NCBI RefSeq assembly: GCF_000374305.1
Contig: NZ_KB894096.1
Span: 248,001 to 312,000 of the forward strand
Direction of reading: 5' to 3'
DNA length: 64,000 nucleotides
From: Actinomadura flavalba DSM 45200
GTDB taxonomy: Bacteria; Actinomycetota; Actinomycetes; Streptosporangiales; Streptosporangiaceae
Each line of letters opens with the position of its first letter. Position 1 is the stretch's first letter. The notes below the pieces were generated by a model. It was not told the origin of the DNA, did not search any database, and saw only the letters and a list, made by a program, of their open reading frames with translations. Positions 39,903-48,986 of the stretch are shown here, in pieces. Both the position numbers and the translations under genes were made by a program.

Positions 39903-40853
39903 ATGACCCTGGCCTGGACGCAGGAGCTCAAGCCCGACGACACGACCGCCTTCCTGTTCCCGGGCACCGGGTCGGGCGGGACGCCCGCCCTGAACGTCCT
40001 GGTCGACGGCGCCGGTGACCGCGCGGTTGCGCGGGCCGTCCTGGACGGGGCGCAGGAGGGGCTGCCGCCGGGCTGGCCCGTCCTGGCGGCGCTGCTGCTG
40101 GACGATCCGCCGTCGTACGCGCGGGCGGCGCTGCGGCCGGGGGTGGCGCAGGTGTGCGCGTACGCGTGCTCGCTGGTGGCCGACCGGGTGCTGCGGGCGC
40201 GCGGCGTCGTCCCGGCGTGCGTGGTGGGGCAGAGCTTCGGGGAGATCGCCGCGATGGTCGCGGCGGGCATGTTCACGGTCGCCGACGGCGCCCGCATGGC
40301 CGTGAGCCTGGTGGAGGTGCTGTCGGCGCGCGGCGCGGGCGGCGGCATGGCGGTGGTCGCGGCGCCCGAGGCCGACACCGCGGCGCTGCTGGCGGCGGCG
40401 GGCCTGGCCGCGACGGTCGTGGCGTGCACCAACGCCCCGGCGGTCACGGTGGTGTCGGGGCCGCTGGAGGAGCTGGGGCGGCTGCGGGCGGCGGGCCGCG
40501 AGCGCGGGGTGCGCAGCGCCGTCCTGGACGTCCCCTATCTGGCGCACCATCCGTCGCTGGCGGGCGCCGACGACCAGTGGTACGACCGCATCCGCGGGTT
40601 CCGGGTGTCCCCGGCGTCGCTGCCGGTGTACTCGCCGGTGCGGGGCCGCGCCTATCACTGCGGCGACGACCCGCACCGGGCGCTGGCCGACTGCATCGTG
40701 CGCCCGCTGCGGCTGCCGGAGCTCCTGCGCGCGGTGCACGGCACCGGCGTCGGGGTGTTCGTGCAGGCCGGGCCGGGCGAGGCGCTGTGCCACAGCGTCC
40801 ACCTGTCGGTGCCGGGCGCCCGCGCGTTCGCCACCGTCTCCGAACATCCCTGA
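39903..40853 (+). CDS. Stand-alone acyltransferase, FabD/PKS-AT-like
   Basis: This 316-aa protein has the malonyl/acyl transferase fold, with FLFPGTGSGG near the start and the nucleophile Ser111 in VVGQSFGEIAAM. The family usually has GHSxGE; here Gln replaces His before the Ser. A candidate catalytic His lies in YLAHHPSL. The region CTNAPAVTVVSGPLEEL is the second conserved block. It resembles discrete acyltransferases of polyketide or starter-unit systems more than housekeeping FabD. No acyl carrier protein gene is adjacent. It precedes the acyl-CoA oxidase-like gene by 53 bp, probably in one operon. Confidence 0.82.
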   Translation: MTLAWTQELKPDDTTAFLFPGTGSGGTPALNVLVDGAGDRAVARAVLDGAQEGLPPGWPVLAALLLDDPPSYARAALRPGVAQVCAYACSLVADRVLRARGVVPACVVGQSFGEIAAMVAAGMFTVADGARMAVSLVEVLSARGAGGGMAVVAAPEADTAALLAAAGLAATVVACTNAPAVTVVSGPLEELGRLRAAGRERGVRSAVLDVPYLAHHPSLAGADDQWYDRIRGFRVSPASLPVYSPVRGRAYHCGDDPHRALADCIVRPLRLPELLRAVHGTGVGVFVQAGPGEALCHSVHLSVPGARAFATVSEHP

Positions 40854-40906
40854 CACCCCTGACCCGCGTTCGGCCCGATTCCCCCTCACTGGACAGGAGC
40901 GGCGCG

Positions 40907-42700
40907 ATGACCCACCCCCCGACCTCCCCCTCTCCCGAGCTGCTGCGGTTCGTGCGCGGCGATCTGCCGGCCAAGGACCGGGCGCGGCTGGCCGAGGCCG
41001 TCCCGGACGCGTTCGGGCAGGTCCCGGCCGGGCTGAACGCCCGCGACCGGCAGGCGCTGACCTACGAGCGGCTGCGCGCGGCGGGCCGGGCGGCGCCGCC
41101 GGCGGCCGAGCTGCTGGACGATCCGGCGCTGCTGTGCGGGCTGCTGGAACGCGCCGCCGTCGCCGACCCGGCGCTGTTCCACGTGATGCTGCTGCACTAC
41201 ACGCTGGCGCTGGGCCCGATCCTGCGGTTCGGCGGCGGGCAGCAGGGCGCGGCGCGGGCGCGGCTGGAGGCGTTCGAGGACGTCGGGACGCTGCTGATGA
41301 CCGAGGCCGGGCGCAGCAACAGCCATCTGGCGCCGCGCACCACCGCGGTGTTCGACGCCGCCGCGCGCGCGTTCGTGCTGTCGACGCCGGACGCGCGGGC
41401 CGCCAAGTTCCCCACCAACACCGCGCATCCGGGCGTGGCCAAGACCGCCGCGGTGTACGCGACGCTGGTGGAGGGGGGCCGGGAGCGGGGCGTGTTCGTG
41501 TTCGTGGTGCCGGTGCGCGCGGCGGACGGGTCGGTGCCCGACGGGGTGCGGATCGTGGCGGCGCCCGAGACCGGCGGGCTGCCGGTGGACTACGCGGCGG
41601 TGCGGCTGGAGGGGGTGCGCGTCCCCTATGAGGCGTGGCTGCGCGACGGGGCGTCGTTCGACGACGAGGGCGCCTTCCACGATCCGGTCGGTGATCCGGC
41701 GGCGCGGCTGACGCGGTCGATGGCGATCGGCCCGGCGGTGTGGCGGGCGGTGGTGGCGGCGTCGGCGGCGGTGACGCGGGCGTCGGCGTCGCTGCTGGCG
41801 GCGCACACCTCGGGGCGGGTGACGCTGGGGCGGCTGGCGCCGTCGGCGCCGCTGGCGGGGTACCGCAACCAGGGGGAGGCGGTGCTGGGGTCGCTGGCGT
41901 CGGCGTACACGCTGACGGCGGTGGCCGCGCACGTCAAGGCGCGCCGGACGTCGGCCGAGGCGCCGGGCCCGGCGGCGGTCGCGGCGGCGGGCGGGGCGTG
42001 GGCGCCGTGGTCGGCGGTGGACCGGGACCTGGCGCTGCTGAAGGCGGCGGTGACGGCGGCGGCGCAGGAGACGGTGACGCGGTGCCGGCTGCACAGCGGC
42101 GCGCCGGGGTTCGCCGCGACCGACCGTCTCAACGCCTACCGGGGGCTGACGCACGCCTACATGAGCGCGGGCGGCGACAACGACCTGATCCTGTTCGACA
42201 CCGCGCGGGCGATGGCGGCGCGGGACCGCTACGTCCCGCCGCCGGACGTTCCGCCGTCGCTGGAGGATCTGGCCGATCCGCAGGTGTGGCCGGCGCTGGC
42301 GGGGGCGGTGGAGGCGCGGCTGGCGGCCAAGCTGGCGGCGCGGGTCGAGGGGGCGCAGGCGGGCGGCGCGTCGGCGTTCGCGGCGTGGAACGCCGAGCTG
42401 GCCCCGGCGCGGGCGGCGGCGACGGCGCTGGCCGACCGGACGGTCCTGGAGATCGTCGCGGCCGCGGCGGCGGACGGCCCGGCGCAGGCGGCGCCGCTGT
42501 GGCGGATGGCGGCGCTGGACTGGATGGCGCGGCGGGCGGGCGTGCTGCTGAACGAGGGCGTGGCCGGGCCGGGGCTGCTGGACCGGGTGTGGGCGGCGCG
42601 GCGGGACCTGGCGGGCGAGGTGGCGGTGGAGCCGCTGGCGGCGGCGCTGGAGCCGCCGTCGGGGCTCGGCGCGCCCGCCGCGTTCGTCACCGGGGAGTGA
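40907..42700 (+). CDS. Acyl-CoA oxidase/dehydrogenase-like flavoprotein
   Basis: This 597-aa protein matches the acyl-CoA oxidase layout: a helical N-terminus, a FAD/substrate beta domain (LLMTEAGRSNSHLAPRTTAV for the T-E-x-G-hG-S-x block, then AKFPTNTAHPGVAKTA), and two C-terminal helical domains (SAGGDNDLILFDTARAMAAR). Its size fits ACOX better than acyl-CoA dehydrogenase (about 380 aa). AGGAG lies before the ATG. It likely desaturates an acyl thioester made or loaded by the neighbouring KAS III and acyltransferase. No direct evidence of the substrate is visible. Confidence 0.83.
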   Translation: MTHPPTSPSPELLRFVRGDLPAKDRARLAEAVPDAFGQVPAGLNARDRQALTYERLRAAGRAAPPAAELLDDPALLCGLLERAAVADPALFHVMLLHYTLALGPILRFGGGQQGAARARLEAFEDVGTLLMTEAGRSNSHLAPRTTAVFDAAARAFVLSTPDARAAKFPTNTAHPGVAKTAAVYATLVEGGRERGVFVFVVPVRAADGSVPDGVRIVAAPETGGLPVDYAAVRLEGVRVPYEAWLRDGASFDDEGAFHDPVGDPAARLTRSMAIGPAVWRAVVAASAAVTRASASLLAAHTSGRVTLGRLAPSAPLAGYRNQGEAVLGSLASAYTLTAVAAHVKARRTSAEAPGPAAVAAAGGAWAPWSAVDRDLALLKAAVTAAAQETVTRCRLHSGAPGFAATDRLNAYRGLTHAYMSAGGDNDLILFDTARAMAARDRYVPPPDVPPSLEDLADPQVWPALAGAVEARLAAKLAARVEGAQAGGASAFAAWNAELAPARAAATALADRTVLEIVAAAAADGPAQAAPLWRMAALDWMARRAGVLLNEGVAGPGLLDRVWAARRDLAGEVAVEPLAAALEPPSGLGAPAAFVTGE

Positions 42701-42903
42701 GCGCCGCGCTCTCGCCGAGGGTGAATCGGCGTGGACGGTGCGGCCGCCTGGGGAGCCGGGGGCGGAGCCCGGCGCGCGGTGGCGCGCGCCACGCCGGGAC
42801 GGGGCGGCGTGGCGGGGAACCCGGGGGCGCTGGCTACCGTTTGGCGTTGTGAGCGCGCGGATGACCGCATCCGCGCACGGCCGATCAAAGCGGAGGTAGA
42901 CAA

Positions 42904-43479
42904 GTGGGCGTCAGTCTGAGCAAGGGCGGCAACGTCTCGTTGACCAAGGAGGCTCCCGGACTGACCGCGGTGGTGGTGGGCCTGGGCTGGGACGTGCGGA
43001 CCACGACCGGCACCGACTTCGACCTGGACGCCAGCGCGCTGCTGGTGTCGGCGCAGGGCAAGGTCGTGTCGGACCAGCACTTCGTGTTCTTCAACAACCT
43101 CAAGAGCCCCGACGGTTCGGTGGAGCACACCGGCGACAACCTGACCGGTGAGGGCGAGGGCGACGACGAGCAGATCAAGGTGAACCTGGCGGGCGTTCCC
43201 GCCGAGGTCGACAAGATCGTCTTCCCGGTGTCGATCTACGACGCCGACGGCCGCCAGCAGAGCTTCGGTCAGGTCCGCAACGCGTTCATCCGCGTGGTCA
43301 ACCAGGCCGACGACAACGAGCTGGCGCGCTACGACCTCACCGAGGACGCCTCGACCGAGACCGCGATGGTGTTCGGCGAGCTGTACCGCAACGGCGCGGA
43401 GTGGAAGTTCCGCGCGGTCGGGCAGGGCTATGCCTCGGGCCTGTCGGGCATCGCGTCCGACTTCGGCGTCAACGTCTGA
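42904..43479 (+). CDS. TerD-family protein
   Basis: This 191-aa protein carries the canonical TerD sequence: [20 protein letters not shown], then [20 protein letters not shown] and [20 protein letters not shown], with the calcium-binding acidic loops. TerD proteins belong to tellurite-resistance/stress clusters and to differentiation in actinomycetes. GGAGG lies 7-8 nt before the GTG. It stands alone, with no other ter genes nearby, and a hairpin follows. Confidence 0.95.
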   Translation: MGVSLSKGGNVSLTKEAPGLTAVVVGLGWDVRTTTGTDFDLDASALLVSAQGKVVSDQHFVFFNNLKSPDGSVEHTGDNLTGEGEGDDEQIKVNLAGVPAEVDKIVFPVSIYDADGRQQSFGQVRNAFIRVVNQADDNELARYDLTEDASTETAMVFGELYRNGAEWKFRAVGQGYASGLSGIASDFGVNV

Positions 43480-43499
43480 ACCGCGCCCCCGGCGCGGTA

Positions 43500-43550
43500 C
43501 CGGCGCGCGGGTGTCCCGGTCCACCCGGGGCACCCGCCGTCCCGCGCCGG
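43500..43550 (+). terminator. Hairpin terminator after terD-like gene
   Basis: CCGGCGCG (43500-43507) pairs with CGCGCCGG (43543-43550), and the inner arms CGGGTGTCCC (43508-43517) and GGGGCACCCG (43527-43536) pair with one G-T mismatch. The loop is 9 nt with a 6-nt bulge. Confidence 0.55.
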
Positions 43551-43720
43551 TGAGCCGCCGTTCGACAGGCGTTCGTCCTCGTGGACGAGGAAGGGGGCGT
43601 CGCCGTGCGCGCGGGAGGCTTCTCAGGACGTCGCGCAGCGTGCCGGGGTGTGGTTCGGCGGGCGGGTCGGCGGGCTGTGGCGGCTGTGCCCCGGGCCGCC
43701 GGGGTGGGACCGTGGCCTGC

Positions 43721-43726
43721 GACAAT
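43721..43726 (+). promoter_or_regulatory. Leaderless-type -10 hexamer of HAD gene
   Basis: GACAAT lies 6 nt before the ATG at 43733. Confidence 0.45.
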
Positions 43727-43732
43727 GCCGGT

Positions 43733-44536
43733 ATGAGTGCCGACACAAGCACGCTGACCGAGCGCGGCCCGATCCGGTCGTGGCTGACCGACATGGACGG
43801 CGTCCTGGTGCACGAGGGCCAGGCGATCCCGGGGGCGGGGGAGTTCCTGCGGCGGCTGACGGCGTCGGGCAAGCCGTTCCTGGTGCTGACCAACAACTCG
43901 ATCTACACGCGGCGGGACCTGTCGGCGCGGCTGATGGCGCTCGGCCTGGACGTCCCCGCCGAGTCGATCTTCACGTCGGCGCTGGCGGCGGCCGCGTTCC
44001 TGTCCGACCAGCGGCCCGAGGGCACCGCGTACGTGATCGGTGAGGCGGGGCTGACGACGGCGCTGCACGAGGCCGGGTACGTGCTGACCGATCTGGAGCC
44101 CGACTACGTGGTGCTGGGCGAGACCCGCACCTACAGCTTCTCGCAGATCACCCGCGCGGTGCGGCTGATCGAGCGCGGCGCCCGGTTCGTGGCGACCAAT
44201 CCCGATCCGATCGGGCCGTCGGCGGAGGGGTCGATGCCGGCGACGGGCGCGGTCGCGGCGATGATCACGCGGGCGACGGGGGTGGCGCCCTACTTCGTCG
44301 GCAAGCCCAATCCGCTGATGATGCGCACGGCGCTGAACGAGGTCGGCGGGCACAGCGAGTCCACGGTGATGATCGGTGACCGGATGGACACCGACGTGGT
44401 GGCGGGCATCGAGGCGGGGCTTCGCACGCTGCTGGTGCTGAGCGGGGTGACGGCCCGCGAGGAGGTGGACCGCTTCCCCTACCGTCCGTCGCTGGTGCTG
44501 CCGTCGATCGCGGACGCGATCGACCTGGTCTCCTGA
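43733..44536 (+). CDS. HAD-IIA family phosphatase, NagD-like
   Basis: This 267-aa enzyme has all HAD motifs: Asp20 and Asp22 ([12 protein letters not shown]), TNNS for motif II, Lys in GKPNPLMM, and acidic GDRMDTD for motif IV, with the C2a cap of the NagD/4-nitrophenylphosphatase group. It probably dephosphorylates nucleoside or sugar phosphates in the cytoplasm. It is preceded by a leaderless-type hexamer and has no operon partner. Confidence 0.92.
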   Translation: MSADTSTLTERGPIRSWLTDMDGVLVHEGQAIPGAGEFLRRLTASGKPFLVLTNNSIYTRRDLSARLMALGLDVPAESIFTSALAAAAFLSDQRPEGTAYVIGEAGLTTALHEAGYVLTDLEPDYVVLGETRTYSFSQITRAVRLIERGARFVATNPDPIGPSAEGSMPATGAVAAMITRATGVAPYFVGKPNPLMMRTALNEVGGHSESTVMIGDRMDTDVVAGIEAGLRTLLVLSGVTAREEVDRFPYRPSLVLPSIADAIDLVS

Positions 44537-44653
44537 GGCCGCCGCCCGGCGGGGCGGGCGGGGCGTGGGCGACCCCCGGGGGCGGGTGGGGGCGGTGCCG
44601 CGTTCTACGATGCTTGCCGATCATGGTGGTCGGGGGCGGGGGACCGGACGAGC

Positions 44654-45544
44654 GTGCACGAACTACAGGGGGAGCGGCGCGAGCCTGCCGGGGCACCGGC
44701 GCCCGGGCGCGGCGGACGCCGCAGGGCACGGGCTGCGCGGACGACACGGACAGCGCGGCGGCGGGGCGGGATCGCGGGGCTGGTCGCGGGCGCGCTGGTG
44801 GCGGCGGCCGGTGCGGGGTCGGTGGTGCTGGCCGCCGGAGGGGACGAGGGTCACGCGCGCACGGGCGCGGGGGCGCCCGCGGCGCCGGACGCGTCGGCGT
44901 CGCCGCGTCCGCCCGCCGCTTCGGCGTCGGCGTCGGCGGTGCCGCGCGCGCTGGTGGTGAACGGGCGGGCGCAGCCGCGCCGGGTGCGGGTGCCGGTGGC
45001 GGCGTCGGGGCGGCTGGCGGCGGTGCCGGGGTCGGCGCGTCCTGCGGTGGGCCGGTCGGGGACGCTGGTCCGCTACAGCGTGGAGGTGGAGCGGGGCCTG
45101 CCGTTCGCGGGCGCGGGGTTCGCGGCCGAGGTGCACCGCATCCTCAACGATCCGCGCGGGTGGGGCGCGGGCGGCCGGATGCGGTTCGCGCGGGTGAGCG
45201 GCGGGCCGGTGCGGTTCCGGGTGGCGCTGGCCTCGCCGTCGCTGACCGACCGGCTGTGCGCGCCGCTGATCACCGGGGGCGAGCTGTCGTGCAAGGCGGG
45301 GAACCGGTCGGTGATCAACGCGCGGCGGTGGGGGCTGGGCGCCGTCACCTACGGCCGTGACCTGGCGTCCTACCGGGAGTACGTCGTGGGGCACGAGGTC
45401 GGGCACGCGCTGGGGCACGGGCACGCGGGGTGCCCGGCGCCGGGGCGGCGGGCGCCGGTGATGGTGCAGCAGTCCAAGTCGCTGCTGGGGTGCCGGATCA
45501 ATCCGTGGCCGTTTCCGGGTGGTGATCGCCGGGCCGGGAGATGA
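44654..45544 (+). CDS. Secreted or membrane-anchored DUF3152 metalloprotease-like
   Basis: This is a 296-aa protein. An Arg-rich N-terminus is followed by one helix (GIAGLVAGALVAAAGAGSVV), an Ala/Ser/Pro linker, and a DUF3152 domain with the zincin motif HEVGHALGHGHAGCP (HExxHxxGH). Three further Cys near the C-terminus may form disulfides. The GTG at 44654 is the start nearest a TACGAT hexamer. It probably faces the cell exterior. Substrate unknown. It overlaps the convergent TetR gene by 47 bp. Confidence 0.83.
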   Translation: MHELQGERREPAGAPAPGRGGRRRARAARTTRTARRRGGIAGLVAGALVAAAGAGSVVLAAGGDEGHARTGAGAPAAPDASASPRPPAASASASAVPRALVVNGRAQPRRVRVPVAASGRLAAVPGSARPAVGRSGTLVRYSVEVERGLPFAGAGFAAEVHRILNDPRGWGAGGRMRFARVSGGPVRFRVALASPSLTDRLCAPLITGGELSCKAGNRSVINARRWGLGAVTYGRDLASYREYVVGHEVGHALGHGHAGCPAPGRRAPVMVQQSKSLLGCRINPWPFPGGDRRAGR

Positions 45545-46145
45545 GCGCGTCGACCAGGACGATCAGGTCGCCGGGGAAGTGGGGCTGGCCGCCGTGGGGG
45601 TTCCAGCGGTCGCCGAGCTGTTCCATGTGGGGGGCGGGTCCGGGGGCGGTGCCCAGGACCTGTGAGGCGCCGGGGCTGCCGGGGTGGATGCGCTGCACCA
45701 GGTCGCCGAAGGTGAACACCCACACGATGCGGTGGGCGCGGGTGGCCTGGTCGAGGGTGAGGCCGCAGTCGGTCCAGGCGGTGTAGACGTCCTCCATGAG
45801 CCACATGAGGGACGGCGCGGCCAGTTCGCCGCGGATGAGGACCTCGACGATCCAGGGGCGTTCGGCCAGCCGCTCGTGCTGCCAGGTGAGCAGGGTGAGG
45901 AGCCGGTCGCGGGGTGACACGGGCAGGTCGGGGCGGGGCAGCGCGCCGATGACGCGGTCCATGAGCAGGGTGAGCAGTTCCTCGCGTCCGCGCACGTGCC
46001 GGTAGATGCTCATGGGGGCGGCGCCGACGGCGGTGGCCACCCGCCGCATCGACAGGGCGTTGCCTCCTTCGCGGGTGACCAGGTCGAGGGCGGCCTCGAT
46101 GATCTGGTCGCGGGTGAGCGGTGCGCTGGCGCCGTGGGCGTTCAC
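45498..46145 (-). CDS. TetR-family regulator
   Basis: This is a 215-aa protein with helix-turn-helix SMRRVATAVGAAPMSIYRHV after LTRDQIIEAALDLVTREGGN. The C-terminal TetR_C domain runs to about residue 180, with a His/Pro-rich tail. The GTG at 46145 is chosen because CAGACT lies 7 nt upstream, the leaderless pattern of this genome. It is divergent from a YigZ-like gene 82 bp away. Its target is unknown. Confidence 0.88.
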   Translation of the reverse strand: MNAHGASAPLTRDQIIEAALDLVTREGGNALSMRRVATAVGAAPMSIYRHVRGREELLTLLMDRVIGALPRPDLPVSPRDRLLTLLTWQHERLAERPWIVEVLIRGELAAPSLMWLMEDVYTAWTDCGLTLDQATRAHRIVWVFTFGDLVQRIHPGSPGASQVLGTAPGPAPHMEQLGDRWNPHGGQPHFPGDLIVLVDALISRPGDHHPETATD

Positions 46146-46152
46146 GCGCGCA

Positions 46153-46158
46153 AGTCTG
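46153..46158 (-). promoter_or_regulatory. Leaderless-type -10 hexamer of TetR gene
   Basis: CAGACT on the minus strand lies 7 nt before the GTG at 46145. Confidence 0.42.
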
Positions 46159-46227
46159 ACATGCGGGGGCACGCCGGGCACCCGGCGGGGCGGGTCGCGC
46201 ACGGCCCGCGCCTAGACTCGGTGGCCT

Positions 46228-46851
46228 ATGCGCAGGATCGCCCGGGGCGGGTCATGGGAGCTGGAGGTGCGGCGTTCCCGGTTCGTGTGCACGCTGGCGC
46301 GGGTGGACGACCAGGCCGCCGCGGCGGCGTTCGTGGCCGGGCATCGCCGGGCGCACCGCGACGCCACGCACAACTGCTCGGCGTACGTCGTCGGCGCGCT
46401 CGGGGAGTTCACCCGCAGCAGCGACGACGGGGAACCGGCGGGCACGGCCGGGGCTCCGATGCTGGAGGTGCTGGTGCGGCGCGGCCTGACCGGCACGGCG
46501 GCGGTGGTGACCCGGTACTTCGGCGGGGTGAAGCTGGGCGCGGGCGGCCTGGCGCGCGCCTACGGGCAGGCGGTGGCCGACGCGGTGTCGGCGGCGGGCG
46601 TGGTGGAGCTGGTGCGGGTCGTGTCGCTGACCGTCGCGCTGGACCACGGCCCGGCGGCCCGGTACCTGGGCGATCTGCGGGCGCGGAGCCTGACCCCGGT
46701 GGCCGTCCGCTACGGCGCGTCGGTCGAGGTGGACGTCCGCGTCCCGGTGCCCGACGCGGACGCCTTCGAGCGGTGGACGGCGTCGGCGACGTCGGGCCGC
46801 GCGCTCGTGGCCCACGGCGAGGTGACCCACGCCGAGGAACCTTTACGTTGA
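46228..46851 (+). CDS. YigZ/IMPACT-family protein (UPF0029)
   Basis: This 207-aa protein has the UPF0029 signature: HRDATHNCSAYVVGALGEFT, RSSDDGEPAGTAGAPMLEVL, VTRYFGGVKLGAGGLARAYG. The C-terminal ferredoxin-like half (DUF1949) follows. Homologues bind nucleic acid or ribosomes; the bacterial role is unclear. A TAGACT hexamer (46213-46218) lies 9 nt before the ATG. Single gene. Confidence 0.93.
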   Translation: MRRIARGGSWELEVRRSRFVCTLARVDDQAAAAAFVAGHRRAHRDATHNCSAYVVGALGEFTRSSDDGEPAGTAGAPMLEVLVRRGLTGTAAVVTRYFGGVKLGAGGLARAYGQAVADAVSAAGVVELVRVVSLTVALDHGPAARYLGDLRARSLTPVAVRYGASVEVDVRVPVPDADAFERWTASATSGRALVAHGEVTHAEEPLR

Positions 46852-47272
46852 CGTGCCGGTCCACCGTGCCGGGTTGACGTGCAGGGGGCTTCGTCGCGGC
46901 GATGTGCGGACGTGATGAACCCTCGTGCGCTGCGTGGTCCGAGGGACGCGGGGGCGTGTGTTGCCGCAGTGGAGTGACGTCGCGCGGTGGCCGGGCTGTG
47001 GCGGGCCGGGGCGCTTCGTCGCGGCGGTGCGATGAACCCTCGTGCGCTGCGTGGCCCGAGGGACGCGGGGGCGTGTGTCGCCGTAGCGGGGTGACGTCGC
47101 GCGGGGGAGCGGGCGCAGGTTGCCGCGCGCGGTTGGCGGGCCGGGCTTTGCCGGTGCGGGACCGGCCGCTGATGAGGTGGCCGACGCGGGCGCGGTGCTC
47201 GCGGGCCAGGGCCGCGTCCGGGCGACGGCGGCGGGGGGATCGCGGCGTGGGCCGGGTGGTGGTGTGGGGTGG
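46852..47272. repeat. Intergenic region with 125-bp tandem repeat (2 copies)
   Basis: Copy 1 starts at 46889 and copy 2 at 47014, each opening with CTTCGTCGCGGCG and carrying GATGAACCCTCGTGCGCTGC, then CGAGGGACGCGGGGGCGTGT and GTGACGTCGCGCGG. The two are about 90% alike by eye. No reading frame has coding character. Confidence 0.72.
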
Positions 47273-48358
47273 TCAGGGGCGGGTGCGGAGGCGGCGGAGC
47301 ATGCGGGCGTCGGTGAAGCCGGCGGCGCGGGCGGCGGTGTCGTGGGTGGCGCCCTGGCCGATGAGGTGGCGGGCGTGTTCCAGGCGCAGGTTCTGCTGGT
47401 AGCGCAGCGGGGTGAGGCCGGTGGCGGCGGTGAAGCGGCGGGTGAGGGTGCGGGGGCTGACGCCGGCGGCGGCGGCCAGGTCGGCGAGCGGCAGGGGCCG
47501 GGTGTAGTGGGCGTCGATGAGGTCCTGGGCGCGGTGGACGGCGTCGGACAGGTGGGCGCGGTGGCGCAGCATGGCGCTGTCCTGGGGCTGGTCGCCGTTG
47601 CGGCGGGTGTGCACGACCATGTCGCGGGCCGCGCGGGCTGCGGCGGCGGGTCCGTGGCGGACGGCGAGCAGGTGCAGGGCCAGGTCGATGCCGCTGGCGA
47701 TGCCGGCGGAGGTGACGACGCGGTCGTCGGTGACGTACAGGACGTCGGGGACGACGGTGGCGGTGGGGTGGCGGGCGGCGAGCTGCGTGTGCAGGGCGTG
47801 GTGGGTGGTGCAGCGGCGTCCGTCCAGCAGGCCGGCCTGGCCGAGGGCGAACGCTCCGGCGCAGACGCTGGCGACGGTGCCGCCCGCGGCGTGGTGGGCG
47901 GCGAGCCGGGCGGCGGTGGCGGCGTCGACGCCGGGGTGGGGCGGGCGGCCGGGGCGGCGGTGCCGCCAGCCGGGAACGATGATCAGGTCGTCGGGGGTGA
48001 GGTCGGGCCAGGTGGCGTCGGCGTGCAGGGTGAGGCCCTGCGCGGTGGGCACGGTCGTGTGCGGGCGGCCGTCCGGACCGTTGCCATGCGGGTCGTTGCC
48101 GTGCGGGTCGTGTGCGGCGGCCCGGCCCCCGCGCGGGTCGCCGGTGGCGCGGCCGGGGTTCCGCGCGTGATCGGTGTCGCGTGTCCCGGTGGCGTTGGGG
48201 CCGGTGGCGTGGGGGCCGGGGTGGTGCAGGCGGTAGGGGTGGCCTTGGTCGGCGGCGGTGGAGAACACCTGGGCGGGCCCGGCCAGGTCGAGCAGGTGCA
48301 GGCCGGGCACGAGCGGGAACACGACGCGGCGCACCGGGCGGGGGTTGGGGAGGGTCAC
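47273..48358 (-). CDS. GlxA-like AraC regulator with PfpI-type domain
   Basis: This is a 361-aa regulator. An N-terminal DJ-1/PfpI-like domain (FPLVPGLHLLDLAGPAQVFS; SVCAGAFALGQAGLLDGR with the elbow Cys) is joined to a C-terminal AraC domain (LADLAAAAGVSPRTLTRRFT). Residues about 46-96 are a His/Gly/Asn/Arg-rich insertion containing DPHGN repeats that relatives lack. GTG start at 48358. It lies 12 bp after the isochorismatase gene on the same strand, so it probably controls or is co-expressed with it, as such regulators often are. Confidence 0.88.
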   Translation of the reverse strand: MTLPNPRPVRRVVFPLVPGLHLLDLAGPAQVFSTAADQGHPYRLHHPGPHATGPNATGTRDTDHARNPGRATGDPRGGRAAAHDPHGNDPHGNGPDGRPHTTVPTAQGLTLHADATWPDLTPDDLIIVPGWRHRRPGRPPHPGVDAATAARLAAHHAAGGTVASVCAGAFALGQAGLLDGRRCTTHHALHTQLAARHPTATVVPDVLYVTDDRVVTSAGIASGIDLALHLLAVRHGPAAAARAARDMVVHTRRNGDQPQDSAMLRHRAHLSDAVHRAQDLIDAHYTRPLPLADLAAAAGVSPRTLTRRFTAATGLTPLRYQQNLRLEHARHLIGQGATHDTAARAAGFTDARMLRRLRTRP

Positions 48359-48370
48359 GATCCGGTCAGG

Positions 48371-48973
48371 TTAGCCGATGGCGGCGGCGGTGCGCGGGGC
48401 CACTTCGTCCAGGGTGGTGAGGGTGGCGAAGCGGCCGGACAGGGCGTAGGCGGTGCGGGCGGTGATGTCGGCGGCGGACAGGGTGGCGGGGTCGGCCAGG
48501 ACGGCGTCCAGGTCGCGTCCGGCGGGGGCGCCAGGGCGGGGGATGGGGAAGGTGGCGGTGGCGTCGGTGACGAACAGGACGTCGTAGCCGAGGTCGGCGG
48601 CCAGACGGGCGGTGGTCTCGCAGCACTGCTCGGTCTGGATGCCGCAGATGACGACCTGCCCGACGCCGCGCGCGGTGAGCGTCTGCTGGAGCGGCGTGGT
48701 GGTGAACGCGTTGCGGGACGTCTTGGTGAGGACGGGTTCGCCGGGGGCGGGGTCCAGGCCGTCCATGAGGCGGACGTGGCCCTGCTCGGGGTCGAACACG
48801 GTGCCGCTGCCGGGCTCGGTGTGCAGGACCCACACGACCAGGTCGCCGGCGTCCCGCGCGGCCGCCACCAGCCGCGCGGTGCGCTCGGCGATGTCGGGGC
48901 GGTCCACGGCCCGCCACGTCTCGCGGGCGCGGAACGATTCTTGGACGTCGATGACGAGCAGTGCGCGTTTCAT
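48371..48973 (-). CDS. Isochorismatase-family cysteine hydrolase
   Basis: This 200-aa enzyme has the triad Asp9 (LLVIDVQESF), Lys84 (LTKTSRNAF) and Cys117 (CGIQTEQCCETTAR). Members hydrolyse amides such as nicotinamide or N-carbamoyl compounds. CACGAT lies 7 nt before the ATG at 48973, so the transcript looks leaderless. It leads a two-gene operon with the GlxA-like regulator. Substrate unknown. Confidence 0.92.
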   Translation of the reverse strand: MKRALLVIDVQESFRARETWRAVDRPDIAERTARLVAAARDAGDLVVWVLHTEPGSGTVFDPEQGHVRLMDGLDPAPGEPVLTKTSRNAFTTTPLQQTLTARGVGQVVICGIQTEQCCETTARLAADLGYDVLFVTDATATFPIPRPGAPAGRDLDAVLADPATLSAADITARTAYALSGRFATLTTLDEVAPRTAAAIG

Positions 48974-48980
48974 ACCCGTC

Positions 48981-48986
48981 ATCGTG
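48981..48986 (-). promoter_or_regulatory. Leaderless-type -10 hexamer of isochorismatase gene
   Basis: CACGAT on the minus strand lies 7 nt before the ATG at 48973. Confidence 0.45.

Noticed and set aside
37220..40447. Very long open frame (over 1000 codons) on the minus strand
   Set aside because: It runs antisense to the PucR gene and into the KAS III region in a frame without family motifs; such long antisense frames arise from GC-rich codon bias. Only the KAS III frame is real.
43733..44536. terD neighbour as part of a tellurite-resistance cluster
   Set aside because: The HAD gene is of the NagD type with its own promoter-like hexamer, and no other ter gene is near.
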